From Caloranaerobacter ferrireducens (GTDB lineage: Bacteria; Bacillota; Clostridia; Tissierellales; Thermohalobacteraceae): 50,795 bases of DNA. The position numbers and the translations under genes were made by a program. Shown here piece after piece: positions 8,506 through 16,071 of this stretch. Position 1 is the first letter of the stretch; each line of letters opens with the position of its first letter. The DNA lies in assembly GCF_001730685.1 (NCBI RefSeq), contig NZ_MDJR01000009.1, forward strand, positions 1 through 50,795. The letters are read 5' to 3'. The notes under the pieces are model-generated. The model was not told the origin of the DNA. It was given only the letters and a program-made list of their open reading frames with translations, and made no database searches.

Positions 8506-9366
8506 ATGAAAATATTTAAAAAAGTTTTTTTAGGACTAATACTTACTTTATTTATTCTTATTGCTGTATCTCTTGTTTTAATTCGTCCAGATAGTATAAA
8601 GACTTTTAACGAAACTGATCCAAATTTATTTATCATCGATTTGATAAATAATTCTAAAATCAACATATTTGGCGAAAATAAAATTTTATTAGAAGAAGCT
8701 GAATTAAATTCAGTCCTAGTGCCTCAAATTACTAAACAAATTAACACACAAGAATTACCTTCTTTTGTAGAGTTTAATGGATTCTATTTTGACCTTAAGC
8801 CAAATAGCATAATGTTAAAATCATCTTTAAAAATAGGTTTTCTACCAATTGGTGTAAATGCAAATATATCGCCTATCATTAATGATGATGCGATAGGTGC
8901 AAAATTAAATGGGTTATACTTAGGAAAGTTACCTCTACCACTATCATTAATCGAAAAAATTTCTAATTCAGAAATTCAAGATATTTATTATATTGATAAT
9001 AGTAAAGAGTTTCTTAATTATGTAAAAATAAAAGAACTTTCGATAGATGAAAATAAAATATCTATTGATTTTGTGACAAACAATAATTCTATCATAGACA
9101 AGTTTATAGATAGCGAACACAAAGAAACTTTTAAAAATATTTTGTCATTGTTAGGTGAAACAAAAGAAGGTAAAAAATTTGCAAATGATATAGTAAGAGC
9201 TTTGCTTATAAAGAACTTTCAAGGAGAATTTCCACAAGAAATGAAAAATATTATAGCTGAAGATTTTAAATCTATTGATAAAGCTACGAAAAGTAAATTG
9301 ATTTATATTCTTCTAAAAAATAATTTTAATAATGATTTTAACTTTTTATTTGATAGAAAAAATTGA
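8506..9366 (+). CDS. Membrane-anchored extracellular protein, unknown function
   Basis: This 286-residue protein starts with a basic stretch (MKIFKK) and one hydrophobic helix (residues about 7-26), after which the chain is soluble and beta-rich, so it should be anchored outside the membrane by its N-terminus. The overall plan (short cytoplasmic tail, one helix, then a domain with EAELNSVL and alternating hydrophobic strands) resembles the YpmS/DUF2140 group of Firmicute proteins, but this is only a weak resemblance. The ribosome binding site AAGGGGTG is well spaced. It is transcribed alone and ends at a bidirectional terminator shared with the MATE gene. Confidence 0.6.
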   Translation: MKIFKKVFLGLILTLFILIAVSLVLIRPDSIKTFNETDPNLFIIDLINNSKINIFGENKILLEEAELNSVLVPQITKQINTQELPSFVEFNGFYFDLKPNSIMLKSSLKIGFLPIGVNANISPIINDDAIGAKLNGLYLGKLPLPLSLIEKISNSEIQDIYYIDNSKEFLNYVKIKELSIDENKISIDFVTNNNSIIDKFIDSEHKETFKNILSLLGETKEGKKFANDIVRALLIKNFQGEFPQEMKNIIAEDFKSIDKATKSKLIYILLKNNFNNDFNFLFDRKN

Positions 9367-9381
9367 AAAAATAACATTCAT

Positions 9382-9418
9382 AAGCAGTTGGATTTTAATT
9401 CCAACTGCTTTATATTTT
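9382..9418. terminator. Bidirectional terminator between converging genes
   Basis: An 11-bp perfect stem, AAGCAGTTGGA (9382-9392) with TCCAACTGCTT (9400-9410). A-rich sequence precedes it and T-rich sequence follows, so it can serve both the plus-strand gene (stop 9366) and the MATE gene (stop 9417). Confidence 0.85.
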
Positions 9419-10760
9419 AAACTTTTTTGTACTTCCATTTTTCTAATTTGAAATAGTATATTATTATTGCAGCTTCAAGCAAAACAGACAAGCTAATTGC
9501 TATCCAAACACCATTTGCACCCATATTAAATACTTTACTCAATATGTATGCCATTGGTAGTTTAAAACATAAATTTGCTATTAATGACGCAATCATAGGT
9601 GGTGCTGTATCTCCAGCTCCAATAAAAGCTCCACCATATACAACTGGATAAATAACAAAAATTACACCAATATAAACTATTCTTAGATAATTTACACCTA
9701 TATTAATCACTTCAATATCTTTAGTAAAAATAAACATTAAATATTTAGCCAACACAAAATAAGGAAGTGAAAATATTATCATATTAATCAGTGCTAATTT
9801 TATTCCATCTTTGACTATCGCTTCAGCTGATTTTATATCTTTTTTCCCAAGGTTTTGGCCTACAAGAACAGAAATAGATAAATTTAATCCTGCTAAAAAA
9901 ATAAATACCAAATTAAACATCCTACCTCCTATAGTAAAAGCTGCAACTGCTTTTGTGCCAGAATAATTTGCTATCTTATACATCACAAGTCCAGTTATAG
10001 GTCTAGAAATAGCCTGCAGTGCAGAATATGATCCTATTTTCAATATCTTACCTATCAAACTTATTTTAACACTTAAAACTTGTAAGTATTTTTTTAACTC
10101 ATTATTAAATATTTTTCTTAAAATCGTTTTAAACATCAAAACCGAAGCAAACACATTCGATATAGCTGTTGCTAATGGAGCTCCTACAAACATAAGCTTT
10201 GGTAAATAAAATAATCCGTATATTAATATAGGATCAAGAATAATATTTACTAAATTCATAAGTCCAAAAATCAACATTGGAGTCTTAGTATCTCCTTTGG
10301 CCTGTAATATAGCTCTCCCTGTTAAATTGAAAAATACAAAAGGTATACTTAACGAAACAATCTTCAAATAATTAATCGAGTTTTTTGCAACTTCTACCTC
10401 TACCCCAAATAAATTTATTATAGAGGCAGACAAACTAAAACTTAATGCAGATATTAATATTCCTACTGCAACTGAAAGTATTAAAGCTTGTCCTGTTACT
10501 TCTAAGGTTCCTTTTTCATCATTCTCACCGGTTTTTCTAGAAATTAAAGCTATCGTTCCTGTAGCAATTAACTGAGTTACTACAATAATAACACCAATAA
10601 CTGAAGTACCAATACCAGCTGCAGCAGCTTCATTAACACCTATATTTGAAACAAAATACATATCTATTATCTCTAAAAATGTTTGAAGAATCTGACTCAC
10701 CATAACAGGCCAGGCCAAATTCCATATTATCTTTAACTTACTATTATTTTCGAAAATCAT
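9417..10760 (-). CDS. MATE-family multidrug/sodium antiporter
   Basis: This 447-residue integral membrane protein has twelve predicted hydrophobic segments in two homologous halves, the standard MATE layout. Family features include NLAWPVMVSQILQTFLEIID at the start, GDTKTPM near residue 155 and GAGDTAPPM in the second half, the equivalent position. MATE proteins export cationic drugs or metabolites using Na+ or H+ gradients. The start is supported by AGGTGATTAT. It is a single-gene unit converging on the preceding plus-strand gene, and the substrate cannot be read from sequence. Confidence 0.88.
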   Translation of the reverse strand: MIFENNSKLKIIWNLAWPVMVSQILQTFLEIIDMYFVSNIGVNEAAAAGIGTSVIGVIIVVTQLIATGTIALISRKTGENDEKGTLEVTGQALILSVAVGILISALSFSLSASIINLFGVEVEVAKNSINYLKIVSLSIPFVFFNLTGRAILQAKGDTKTPMLIFGLMNLVNIILDPILIYGLFYLPKLMFVGAPLATAISNVFASVLMFKTILRKIFNNELKKYLQVLSVKISLIGKILKIGSYSALQAISRPITGLVMYKIANYSGTKAVAAFTIGGRMFNLVFIFLAGLNLSISVLVGQNLGKKDIKSAEAIVKDGIKLALINMIIFSLPYFVLAKYLMFIFTKDIEVINIGVNYLRIVYIGVIFVIYPVVYGGAFIGAGDTAPPMIASLIANLCFKLPMAYILSKVFNMGANGVWIAISLSVLLEAAIIIYYFKLEKWKYKKV

Positions 10761-10837
10761 ATAATCACCTTTTCATAAGTCTAATATATTTATTTTAACA
10801 CATTTTCAAAATTATCTAAATTTTACCTTTAACAATA

Positions 10838-10846
10838 TGATATAAT
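10838..10846 (+). promoter_or_regulatory. Extended -10 promoter
   Basis: TGATATAAT, identical to the box at 8479, 29 bp before the ATG at 10876. Confidence 0.5.
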
Positions 10847-10875
10847 ATATTTAAATAAATTATGGAGGTATGTGT

Positions 10876-11361
10876 ATGTCTTATATGACAATTCGGCAAA
10901 TAAGACATGAAATGTGTCTAAATAAACTACGAGAATTAGGATGCCAAGTTGTATCAATTCAAGGTGTTATGTTCTACGTCAAATATACCTTAGATGAATT
11001 AAAAATCGAATATATGTATCATATTAATCCTGATAATACATATTATCTAGAAAGAATAAAGCCTTATGTAGTTTCGGCAGGTATAATGGAATCAGAAGAT
11101 AAAGTTGTTAACGCTATAATAATAGATATTGAACAGTTCAAGAATGCAAAACACAGTAAAAATTTCAAAGCTTTTATTGAAGTAGATACTGAACTTTCAA
11201 AAGCTGTTAGAGCATTTGAAGATTTATACCTATATTACAATATTTCAAAAGAAGATACAGAACTTATAAAAAAGGAAATTAATAATGTCATGAAATTATT
11301 AAGAGAAGTTAAAGATAGAAGTAATAGAGTATTTTTCAAAAAAGACCCAGAAAGTTTCTAA
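10876..11361 (+). CDS. Conserved-looking protein of unknown function
   Basis: A 161-residue soluble protein (MSYMTIRQIRHEM...). It has an N-terminal alpha/beta region up to about residue 100 and a C-terminal amphipathic helical part that may be a coiled coil (KKEINNVMKLLREVKDR). I do not recognise the family. The start is the ATG at 10876: the GGAGG at 10864-10868 is only one base from the in-frame ATG at 10870 but seven from this one. Codon use matches the core genome. It sits about 110 bp upstream of another small gene on the same strand. Confidence 0.65.
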   Translation: MSYMTIRQIRHEMCLNKLRELGCQVVSIQGVMFYVKYTLDELKIEYMYHINPDNTYYLERIKPYVVSAGIMESEDKVVNAIIIDIEQFKNAKHSKNFKAFIEVDTELSKAVRAFEDLYLYYNISKEDTELIKKEINNVMKLLREVKDRSNRVFFKKDPESF

Positions 11362-11470
11362 AATACAACTATTTACTGGATTAAAGCTTTTCTAACAGTT
11401 TTTGAAGGTATCTGTAGATTTTTGTAGAAATATATTAAGTAATATACGTTCTAAAGGAAGGAGAGTTAAA

Positions 11471-11665
11471 ATGCAGGAATTTGATAAAATATCAATCGCT
11501 GAAATATCAAAGAAAGATATGCTTATGATTATTGAAGCTCTTGAATACACTGGTAAGAATACAAATATTGACTCTTTCTTAAAACTTAGAAACAACATTA
11601 TAAAAGAACTTAGTGAACTTGCTGACAGTACTGAAGATGAATTTATACAATATTTAAAGAAATAA
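11471..11665 (+). CDS. Small helical protein, 64 residues, unknown
   Basis: A short acidic, probably all-helical protein (MQEFDKISIAEISKKDML...). The start ATG follows a strong AAGGAGAG at 11458-11465 with ideal spacing. The frame stays open upstream to a TTG at 11402, but that part has no ribosome binding site and I exclude it. It ends just before a strong terminator, so with the 161-residue gene it may form a two-gene unit. Function unknown. Confidence 0.65.
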   Translation: MQEFDKISIAEISKKDMLMIIEALEYTGKNTNIDSFLKLRNNIIKELSELADSTEDEFIQYLKK

Positions 11666-11670
11666 TTTTT

Positions 11671-11695
11671 ACCCCGTAATTAAACGGGGTTTTTA
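11671..11695. terminator. Bidirectional terminator
   Basis: ACCCCGT (11671-11677) pairs with ACGGGGT (11684-11690), then a T run. The stop codon of the converging minus-strand gene (11680) lies in the loop. Confidence 0.85.
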
Positions 11696-12729
11696 AATTT
11701 AAAAAATCTGTAAATTCCTGTTTTTGTCTTAATATATGTGATAAATAGTTTTTCTGTCTCTTCTTTATTGACTACTTTACATTTATTTAAAAGTGAATGA
11801 CTAAATTCTTCTTGGACATTATATTTAAAAATATCAGGCATATGATATTTCTTTATATAAAGACTTTCTGGATTTATTCTACTTTTTCTAAGTCTTAGCA
11901 AATAGCCTGCTAAATTTTGTATAAAATTCTTATCCTTATATTCTATAAGCTCATTGTTATTTTGAATAGTTAAACCCAAAACTCCATATAAAAAGAAATT
12001 ATAGTGTATTTGACCAAACTCTTTTATATCGCCTCTTAAAATGTCTAATACTCTCCTTAATATATAGAAATTATTCTTTATTGATTTTCCATTAAGCAAA
12101 TTTAGTAATTCAATCCTAGCCTTCTCAAAATCTATTACAAAATTTCCAGGAAAAGCTGCAATATCTGCTTTATAATATTTATTATATTTACTAATTAACT
12201 CTTTCTGAGATAATTGTATTATTTCCTCTTTCAAACTGCTTATAATTTTATCATAATCTTTTTGACCATTTAATATCAGATATAGTACTTTAGATAACAA
12301 TATACATTCTTGTAAAGTAAATATATTACCAGTCGTAAATAAAATATTTTTTATAACCTCTGACAATATAACATTCCATTGAGTGTTTGCAGCTACAATC
12401 GGAAATATTCTTGCATAAACACTATCATCAACTTCAACCCAGTAAGTTTTGTCATCAAATATATTTACAGAATTTATTAGTGGTTTATTGCTGCCATGCC
12501 TATAACTTGTCCATAACTTTATTTCTTCTTTAAATCTTGTATATTCGATAGTTGTTCCTTCTACATCCATTGAAGGAATTAAAGACTTTACTGTAATTAT
12601 AAACATCTCAACTATATACGACCATTGCCCTTTTATTTTTTTCTTTTCTAATATATGATTAATATTTGAATATCTTAAGCTATCGCCATATACAGCATTA
12701 TTTATAAAATATCTAATCTTATCCTCCAA
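11680..12729 (-). CDS. Unrecognised protein, distantly ADP-ribosylglycohydrolase-like
   Basis: A 349-residue, mostly helical soluble protein starting at a TTG codon that follows AAGGAGTG with 8-nt spacing. I do not recognise it with confidence. Two places recall the ADP-ribosylglycohydrolase fold: AVYGDSLRY near the N-terminus, where that family has a GDALG motif, and YARIFPIVAANTQW near residue 106, where it has an MRIAP motif. The metal-binding TDDT and DADT motifs of active enzymes are not visible, so if related it would be a degenerate, probably non-catalytic member. It converges on a plus-strand gene and is followed by a lytic transglycosylase gene in the same orientation upstream. Confidence 0.5.
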   Translation of the reverse strand: MEDKIRYFINNAVYGDSLRYSNINHILEKKKIKGQWSYIVEMFIITVKSLIPSMDVEGTTIEYTRFKEEIKLWTSYRHGSNKPLINSVNIFDDKTYWVEVDDSVYARIFPIVAANTQWNVILSEVIKNILFTTGNIFTLQECILLSKVLYLILNGQKDYDKIISSLKEEIIQLSQKELISKYNKYYKADIAAFPGNFVIDFEKARIELLNLLNGKSIKNNFYILRRVLDILRGDIKEFGQIHYNFFLYGVLGLTIQNNNELIEYKDKNFIQNLAGYLLRLRKSRINPESLYIKKYHMPDIFKYNVQEEFSHSLLNKCKVVNKEETEKLFITYIKTKTGIYRFFKFKNPV

Positions 12730-12783
12730 TTTACCAACACTCCTTACACTCGATATGTATAGTATAACAAAGTTTATATATAA

Positions 12784-12814
12784 AAGAAATAGGAACTAGC
12801 TTAAAGCTAGCCCC
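12784..12814 (-). terminator. Probable terminator of the lytic transglycosylase gene
   Basis: On the minus strand GGGGCTAGC pairs with GCTAGTTCC (9 bp including two G-U pairs, 5-nt loop), followed by U-rich sequence. It is 13 bp beyond the stop codon. Confidence 0.55.
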
Positions 12815-12826
12815 TTCATTTCCCGT

Positions 12827-13465
12827 TTAATTCTGATATTCTTTTTGAAACATAGCTGCATATTTAAGTACTCTCTCAGAATAAGTACTTTTTGCAGGAT
12901 TGCTTGTCCCACTCCTAGACGCCATATATCTTTTTAATCCATATTCTCCTCTATTATACGCTGTAAGTACTTTATGTATATCACCGTTAAAAATTACTTT
13001 TAAATATTTAAGCTGTGTTGTGAATAATTCAATATTATATTTAGGATCAAACAATAATTCAGGTTTGAATTCTTTCTTCATGTTAAATGCAATCTGACGC
13101 GCTGTACTTTCCATCAGCTGCCCTAATCCTCTTTCTCCGAAAATACCAACGCAATTAGGATCAAAATTACTTTCTAATTTCATTAACCCCAACACTATAA
13201 AAATATTCAAACCTTTTTCATTACATTGTTTTAAAAGAAATGCACTTTCTTCTTCTGTTAAATGTGTTTTATTTTTTATATATTCTATAAGCTCATAATT
13301 TTCAATGTGCTTCTTTATTTCTATATTCTCAATTACTTTATTGTTATTTACAACACTTAAGTTTAAAACATTATAATCATTATTATTTAACATTATTGCA
13401 TATACTGTACTTCCAAATATTAAAGTAACTACAAGTATAGTTGATAACATTAGTTTACCTTTCAT
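12827..13465 (-). CDS. Lytic transglycosylase (SLT domain), membrane-anchored
   Basis: This 212-residue protein begins with a basic stretch and one hydrophobic helix (residues 4-24), an uncleaved anchor or signal peptide. A C-terminal SLT goose-lysozyme-like domain follows from about residue 85. The catalytic glutamate is in GLMKLESNFDPNCVG; GLGQLMESTAR and TAYNRGEYGLKRY are the other two family motifs. It cleaves peptidoglycan glycan strands outside the membrane with formation of 1,6-anhydro ends. AGGAGGG supports the start. It stands alone, with no secretion or sporulation genes adjacent. Confidence 0.88.
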   Translation of the reverse strand: MKGKLMLSTILVVTLIFGSTVYAIMLNNNDYNVLNLSVVNNNKVIENIEIKKHIENYELIEYIKNKTHLTEEESAFLLKQCNEKGLNIFIVLGLMKLESNFDPNCVGIFGERGLGQLMESTARQIAFNMKKEFKPELLFDPKYNIELFTTQLKYLKVIFNGDIHKVLTAYNRGEYGLKRYMASRSGTSNPAKSTYSERVLKYAAMFQKEYQN

Positions 13466-13633
13466 TTTTACCCTCCTTTCTTAATAGCACAGAGGTTATT
13501 ATATAAATTAAGTGTACCTCAGTCAAAATTATTACATTTTCTTAAATAATCCTATTATGGTAATTTGTACCCTAAATCGACTCTTTTTAAATCTTTGCGA
13601 TCAAAAAATACAAAAATAGGAACTTTATTCCTC
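13466..13633. other. Upstream region of the transglycosylase gene
   Basis: About 170 bp of AT-rich sequence upstream of the transglycosylase gene, reaching to the foldback element. I see no ORF. A promoter for the minus-strand transglycosylase gene is expected here but no consensus boxes stand out. Confidence 0.3.
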
Positions 13634-13883
13634 AGACTGTTGGCAAACTTATCTTTTTAAATAACTATGAAAATAAAAGCGAATGCTTGAAAGAATTTAG
13701 TTAAAAAACTAGGCGAACATTTTGAAGAAAATCCGTAGGCTTAACAGGACGTTAAGCCAGCATCCTACAAGACAGGACGTCTTGATTAGGTGCGTTAGGA
13801 TTTTCTAAAAATTTGAACCTTTAGTTTTTTCTAAATTTTTTCGCATGAGCGTTATTTTCATAAATATTTTACTTTGTAAACAA
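13634..13883 (+). repeat. 250-bp foldback element with twin AGGAC-loop hairpins
   Basis: The whole block folds on itself. The left arm (about 13668-13733) pairs imperfectly with the right arm (about 13797-13860), including 10 bp of ATGAAAATAA/TTATTTTCAT and 9 bp of GAAAATCC-type sequence next to the apex. The outer ends, TGTTGGCAAAC on the left and TTGTTTACAAAG (right end, reverse complement), are also related. At the apex are two small hairpins, GGCTTAAC-AGGAC-GTTAAGCC (13738-13758) and CAAGAC-AGGAC-GTCTTG (13768-13784), with the same five-base loop. A deleted relic is at 7564-7610. It has no ORF. It could be a foldback MITE or a structured RNA. Confidence 0.8.
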
Positions 13884-13884
13884 A

Positions 13885-13914
13885 TAAAAAAGAGGGATTT
13901 TATCCCTCTTTTTT
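13885..13914 (-). terminator. argS terminator
   Basis: GAGGGAT/ATCCCTC stem flanked by A and T runs, 22 bp past the argS stop. It is symmetrical and could work both ways. Confidence 0.85.
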
Positions 13915-13935
13915 AAGCAAATTTAATTTTAAATT

Positions 13936-15636
13936 TTACATCTTATCTGGTGCATCAATACCTAGTAGCCCTAAACCAGTTTTTAATACAGTTTTTGCAG
14001 CAAATACAAGTAATAGCCTTGCTTTTTGTATATTCTCATCTTCTACAATTATAGGGCATTCGTGATAGAACTTATTAAACGCCTGTGCTATATCTACTAT
14101 ATGTCTTGTAATTATAGAAGGCTCATTCTTTTCCATAGCATTTACTACAGCTTCAGGGAATGATTGAAGCAATCTTATAACATCAACTGCTTCCTGATTA
14201 GTTAATATTGAATAATCAACATCGTTAGTAATATCATATTGTTTTTTATTAAGTACACTATTTGCTCTTGCATGAGTATATTGCACATAAGGACCTGTTT
14301 CTCCATCAAAACTTAACATTCTGTCCCAATTAAATACAATATCTTTTATCTTATTGTTACTTAAATCGTTAAAAATTACTGCTCCTATACCAACTTGTCT
14401 AGCTACTTCATCTTTATTATCTAAGTTAGGATTCTTTTCTTCAATTATTTCTCTTACCTTGTCAATCGCTTTGTTTAATAATTCTTCTAATAAAATTACA
14501 TTACCTTTTCTAGTTTGCATTCTACCTTCTTCTGTACTTACACGTCCAAAAGGTACATGTTCTAATTTATCTGCCCATTCAAATCCCATTAGTTCAATAA
14601 CTTTGAACCATTGGGCAAAATGTAAATTCTGTGAATAATCTGTTACATAAAGTGCCTTTTCAAAATTGAATGTCTCCTTTCTATAAATAGCTGCTGTTAT
14701 ATCTCTTGTTGGATATAAAGTAGCACCATCACTCTTTAACACTAAGCAAGGAGGCATATCGAACTTTTCTAAATCAACTACATATGCACCCTTACTTTCT
14801 TTAAGCAGATTTTTTTCTTTTAGTAACTCTATTACTCTATCCATTTTGTCATTGTAAAAACTTTCACCTGTAAAATAATCAAATTTAACTTTTAATAAAT
14901 CATAAATTTTATTAAATTCCTTTAAACTTAAATCAACAAACCAATTCCATAACTTTCTAGCCTCTTCATCGCCATCTTCAAGTTTTTTGAACCATCTTCT
15001 TCCTTCTTCCTCTAATTCAGGATTTAATTCTGCTTCATCATGGAACTTTACATAAAGCTTTAATAAAGTCTTAATAGGTTCTTTTTCTATTTCTTCTTTA
15101 TTTCCCCACTTTTTATATGCAGTAATTAATTTTCCGAATTGTGTACCCCAATCGCCTAAATGGTTTATACCAATACAATTATATCCAAGAAACTCATATA
15201 TTTTATACAAAGCATTTCCTATTACAGTAGAACGCAAATGTCCTACGTGGAACGGTTTTGCGATGTTAGGTGATGAAAAATCTATAACTATATTCTTGCC
15301 GCTCCCCAAATCTGATGAACCATAGTTTTCTTTTTTTGAAAAAATTTCTTCTAATACAGTTTTAGCCAAAACTTTTTTGTCAATAAAGAAATTTACATAT
15401 GGTCCAACATTCTCAATTTTTTCAAAATAATCTTTACTATCTAAAATTTCAACTATCTCTTGAGCTATTAGATTTGGAGCTTTTCTAAACGCTTTTGCCA
15501 ACTTAAAACATGGCATAGCATAGTCTCCCATGTCATGGCTTGGGGGAATTTCTATTAATGCTTCAACATCTTCTTGACTTAAAGATTCTACCTTTTCACT
15601 AACGATTCGCGCAATCTCTTTTTTGAAATCTATCAT
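13936..15636 (-). CDS. argS: Arginyl-tRNA synthetase
   Basis: Class I synthetase that charges tRNA-Arg in the cytoplasm. The 566 residues are full length for the bacterial enzyme. Landmarks are the ArgRS-specific N-terminal domain (residues 1-105), the HIGH-type signature in SSPNIAKPFHVGHLRSTV around 123-140, the EGRMQTRKGN segment that replaces KMSKS (near residue 370), and the C-terminal DALR anticodon-binding domain. The start is supported by GGAGGTTTTAAA. Expression is controlled by the T-box leader immediately upstream, so it rises when tRNA-Arg is uncharged. Confidence 0.97.
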   Translation of the reverse strand: MIDFKKEIARIVSEKVESLSQEDVEALIEIPPSHDMGDYAMPCFKLAKAFRKAPNLIAQEIVEILDSKDYFEKIENVGPYVNFFIDKKVLAKTVLEEIFSKKENYGSSDLGSGKNIVIDFSSPNIAKPFHVGHLRSTVIGNALYKIYEFLGYNCIGINHLGDWGTQFGKLITAYKKWGNKEEIEKEPIKTLLKLYVKFHDEAELNPELEEEGRRWFKKLEDGDEEARKLWNWFVDLSLKEFNKIYDLLKVKFDYFTGESFYNDKMDRVIELLKEKNLLKESKGAYVVDLEKFDMPPCLVLKSDGATLYPTRDITAAIYRKETFNFEKALYVTDYSQNLHFAQWFKVIELMGFEWADKLEHVPFGRVSTEEGRMQTRKGNVILLEELLNKAIDKVREIIEEKNPNLDNKDEVARQVGIGAVIFNDLSNNKIKDIVFNWDRMLSFDGETGPYVQYTHARANSVLNKKQYDITNDVDYSILTNQEAVDVIRLLQSFPEAVVNAMEKNEPSIITRHIVDIAQAFNKFYHECPIIVEDENIQKARLLLVFAAKTVLKTGLGLLGIDAPDKM

Positions 15637-15681
15637 TTTAAAACCTCCTTTATATGATTTATGTATTATTTTCCAGTAAAC

Positions 15682-15898
15682 AAAAAAACTCTCATCTCCT
15701 GAAGAGACGAGAGTTAATCCCGTGTTACCACTCTTATTGGCAAGTCTACTTGCCCACTCTAACCCTTTAACGCAGGGATACGTCTTATCCTACTAAATTC
15801 AGACAGCTTCTCCAGGGTGCGCTTCAGATAAACCTCCATGCCAGGCTTCCACCGTCCCTAGCTCGCTATTACTTCAGCTTATCCTACTCTCCCCTTCA
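15682..15898 (-). promoter_or_regulatory. T-box leader for argS (specifier CGC, Arg)
   Basis: On the minus strand the leader shows the AGTA motif near its 5' end and the distal-loop consensus (AGGGACGGTGGAAGCC). The specifier loop reads GAAG-CGC-ACCC, giving the arginine codon CGC. The T-box core follows at 15719-15734 (AGTGGTAACACGGG). A terminator stem at 15688-15714 is followed by six U. The core overlaps the antiterminator that is stabilised by uncharged tRNA-Arg. Note AACACGG where most T-boxes have ACCGCGG. Confidence 0.92.
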
Positions 15899-15911
15899 AC
15901 GAATTTGGTTA

Positions 15912-16028
15912 TTTTATAATCCATAGGAAATTATCAACCTTAATGAATTGTGGATAATTTAAAATATAATTTCCGTTTATGGATTTCAACAAAATCTTCC
16001 TTAATTTATTTAAATCGAAGATTTTGTT
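15912..16028 (-). repeat. 117-bp two-hairpin dispersed repeat, copy B
   Basis: Reverse-orientation partner of 3660-3776 (same length, about 87% identity by hand). The GGAAATTAT/ATAATTTCC part of hairpin 2 is perfect here, and the 12-bp hairpin 1 is intact. The DnaA-box 9-mer is at 15949-15957 (on the minus strand). The copy lies just upstream of the argS T-box, so it probably contains or borders the argS promoter. Confidence 0.85.
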
Positions 16029-16071
16029 ATTATCATAATATACCATATTATTTTTTGTAAATCAAGGGGCT

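Noticed and set aside
11402-11470. Longer start for the 64-residue protein
   Set aside because: The extension begins at a TTG without ribosome binding site, whereas the internal ATG has an ideal one.
13738-13784. Twin hairpins as domain V of a group II intron or a CRISPR repeat
   Set aside because: The conserved domain V bases are absent, no reverse transcriptase is near, and only two dissimilar stems are present without spacers.
13738-13784. Firm assignment of the AGGAC loops as CsrA sites
   Set aside because: The core GGA is in the loop, but the full consensus ACARGGAUGU is not matched (one base fewer between ACA and GGA) and csrA is not in the window; kept only as a hypothesis.
3731-15957. 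DnaA boxes as evidence of a replication origin
   Set aside because: Only one box per repeat copy, no cluster, no AT-rich unwinding region with dnaA/dnaN neighbours.
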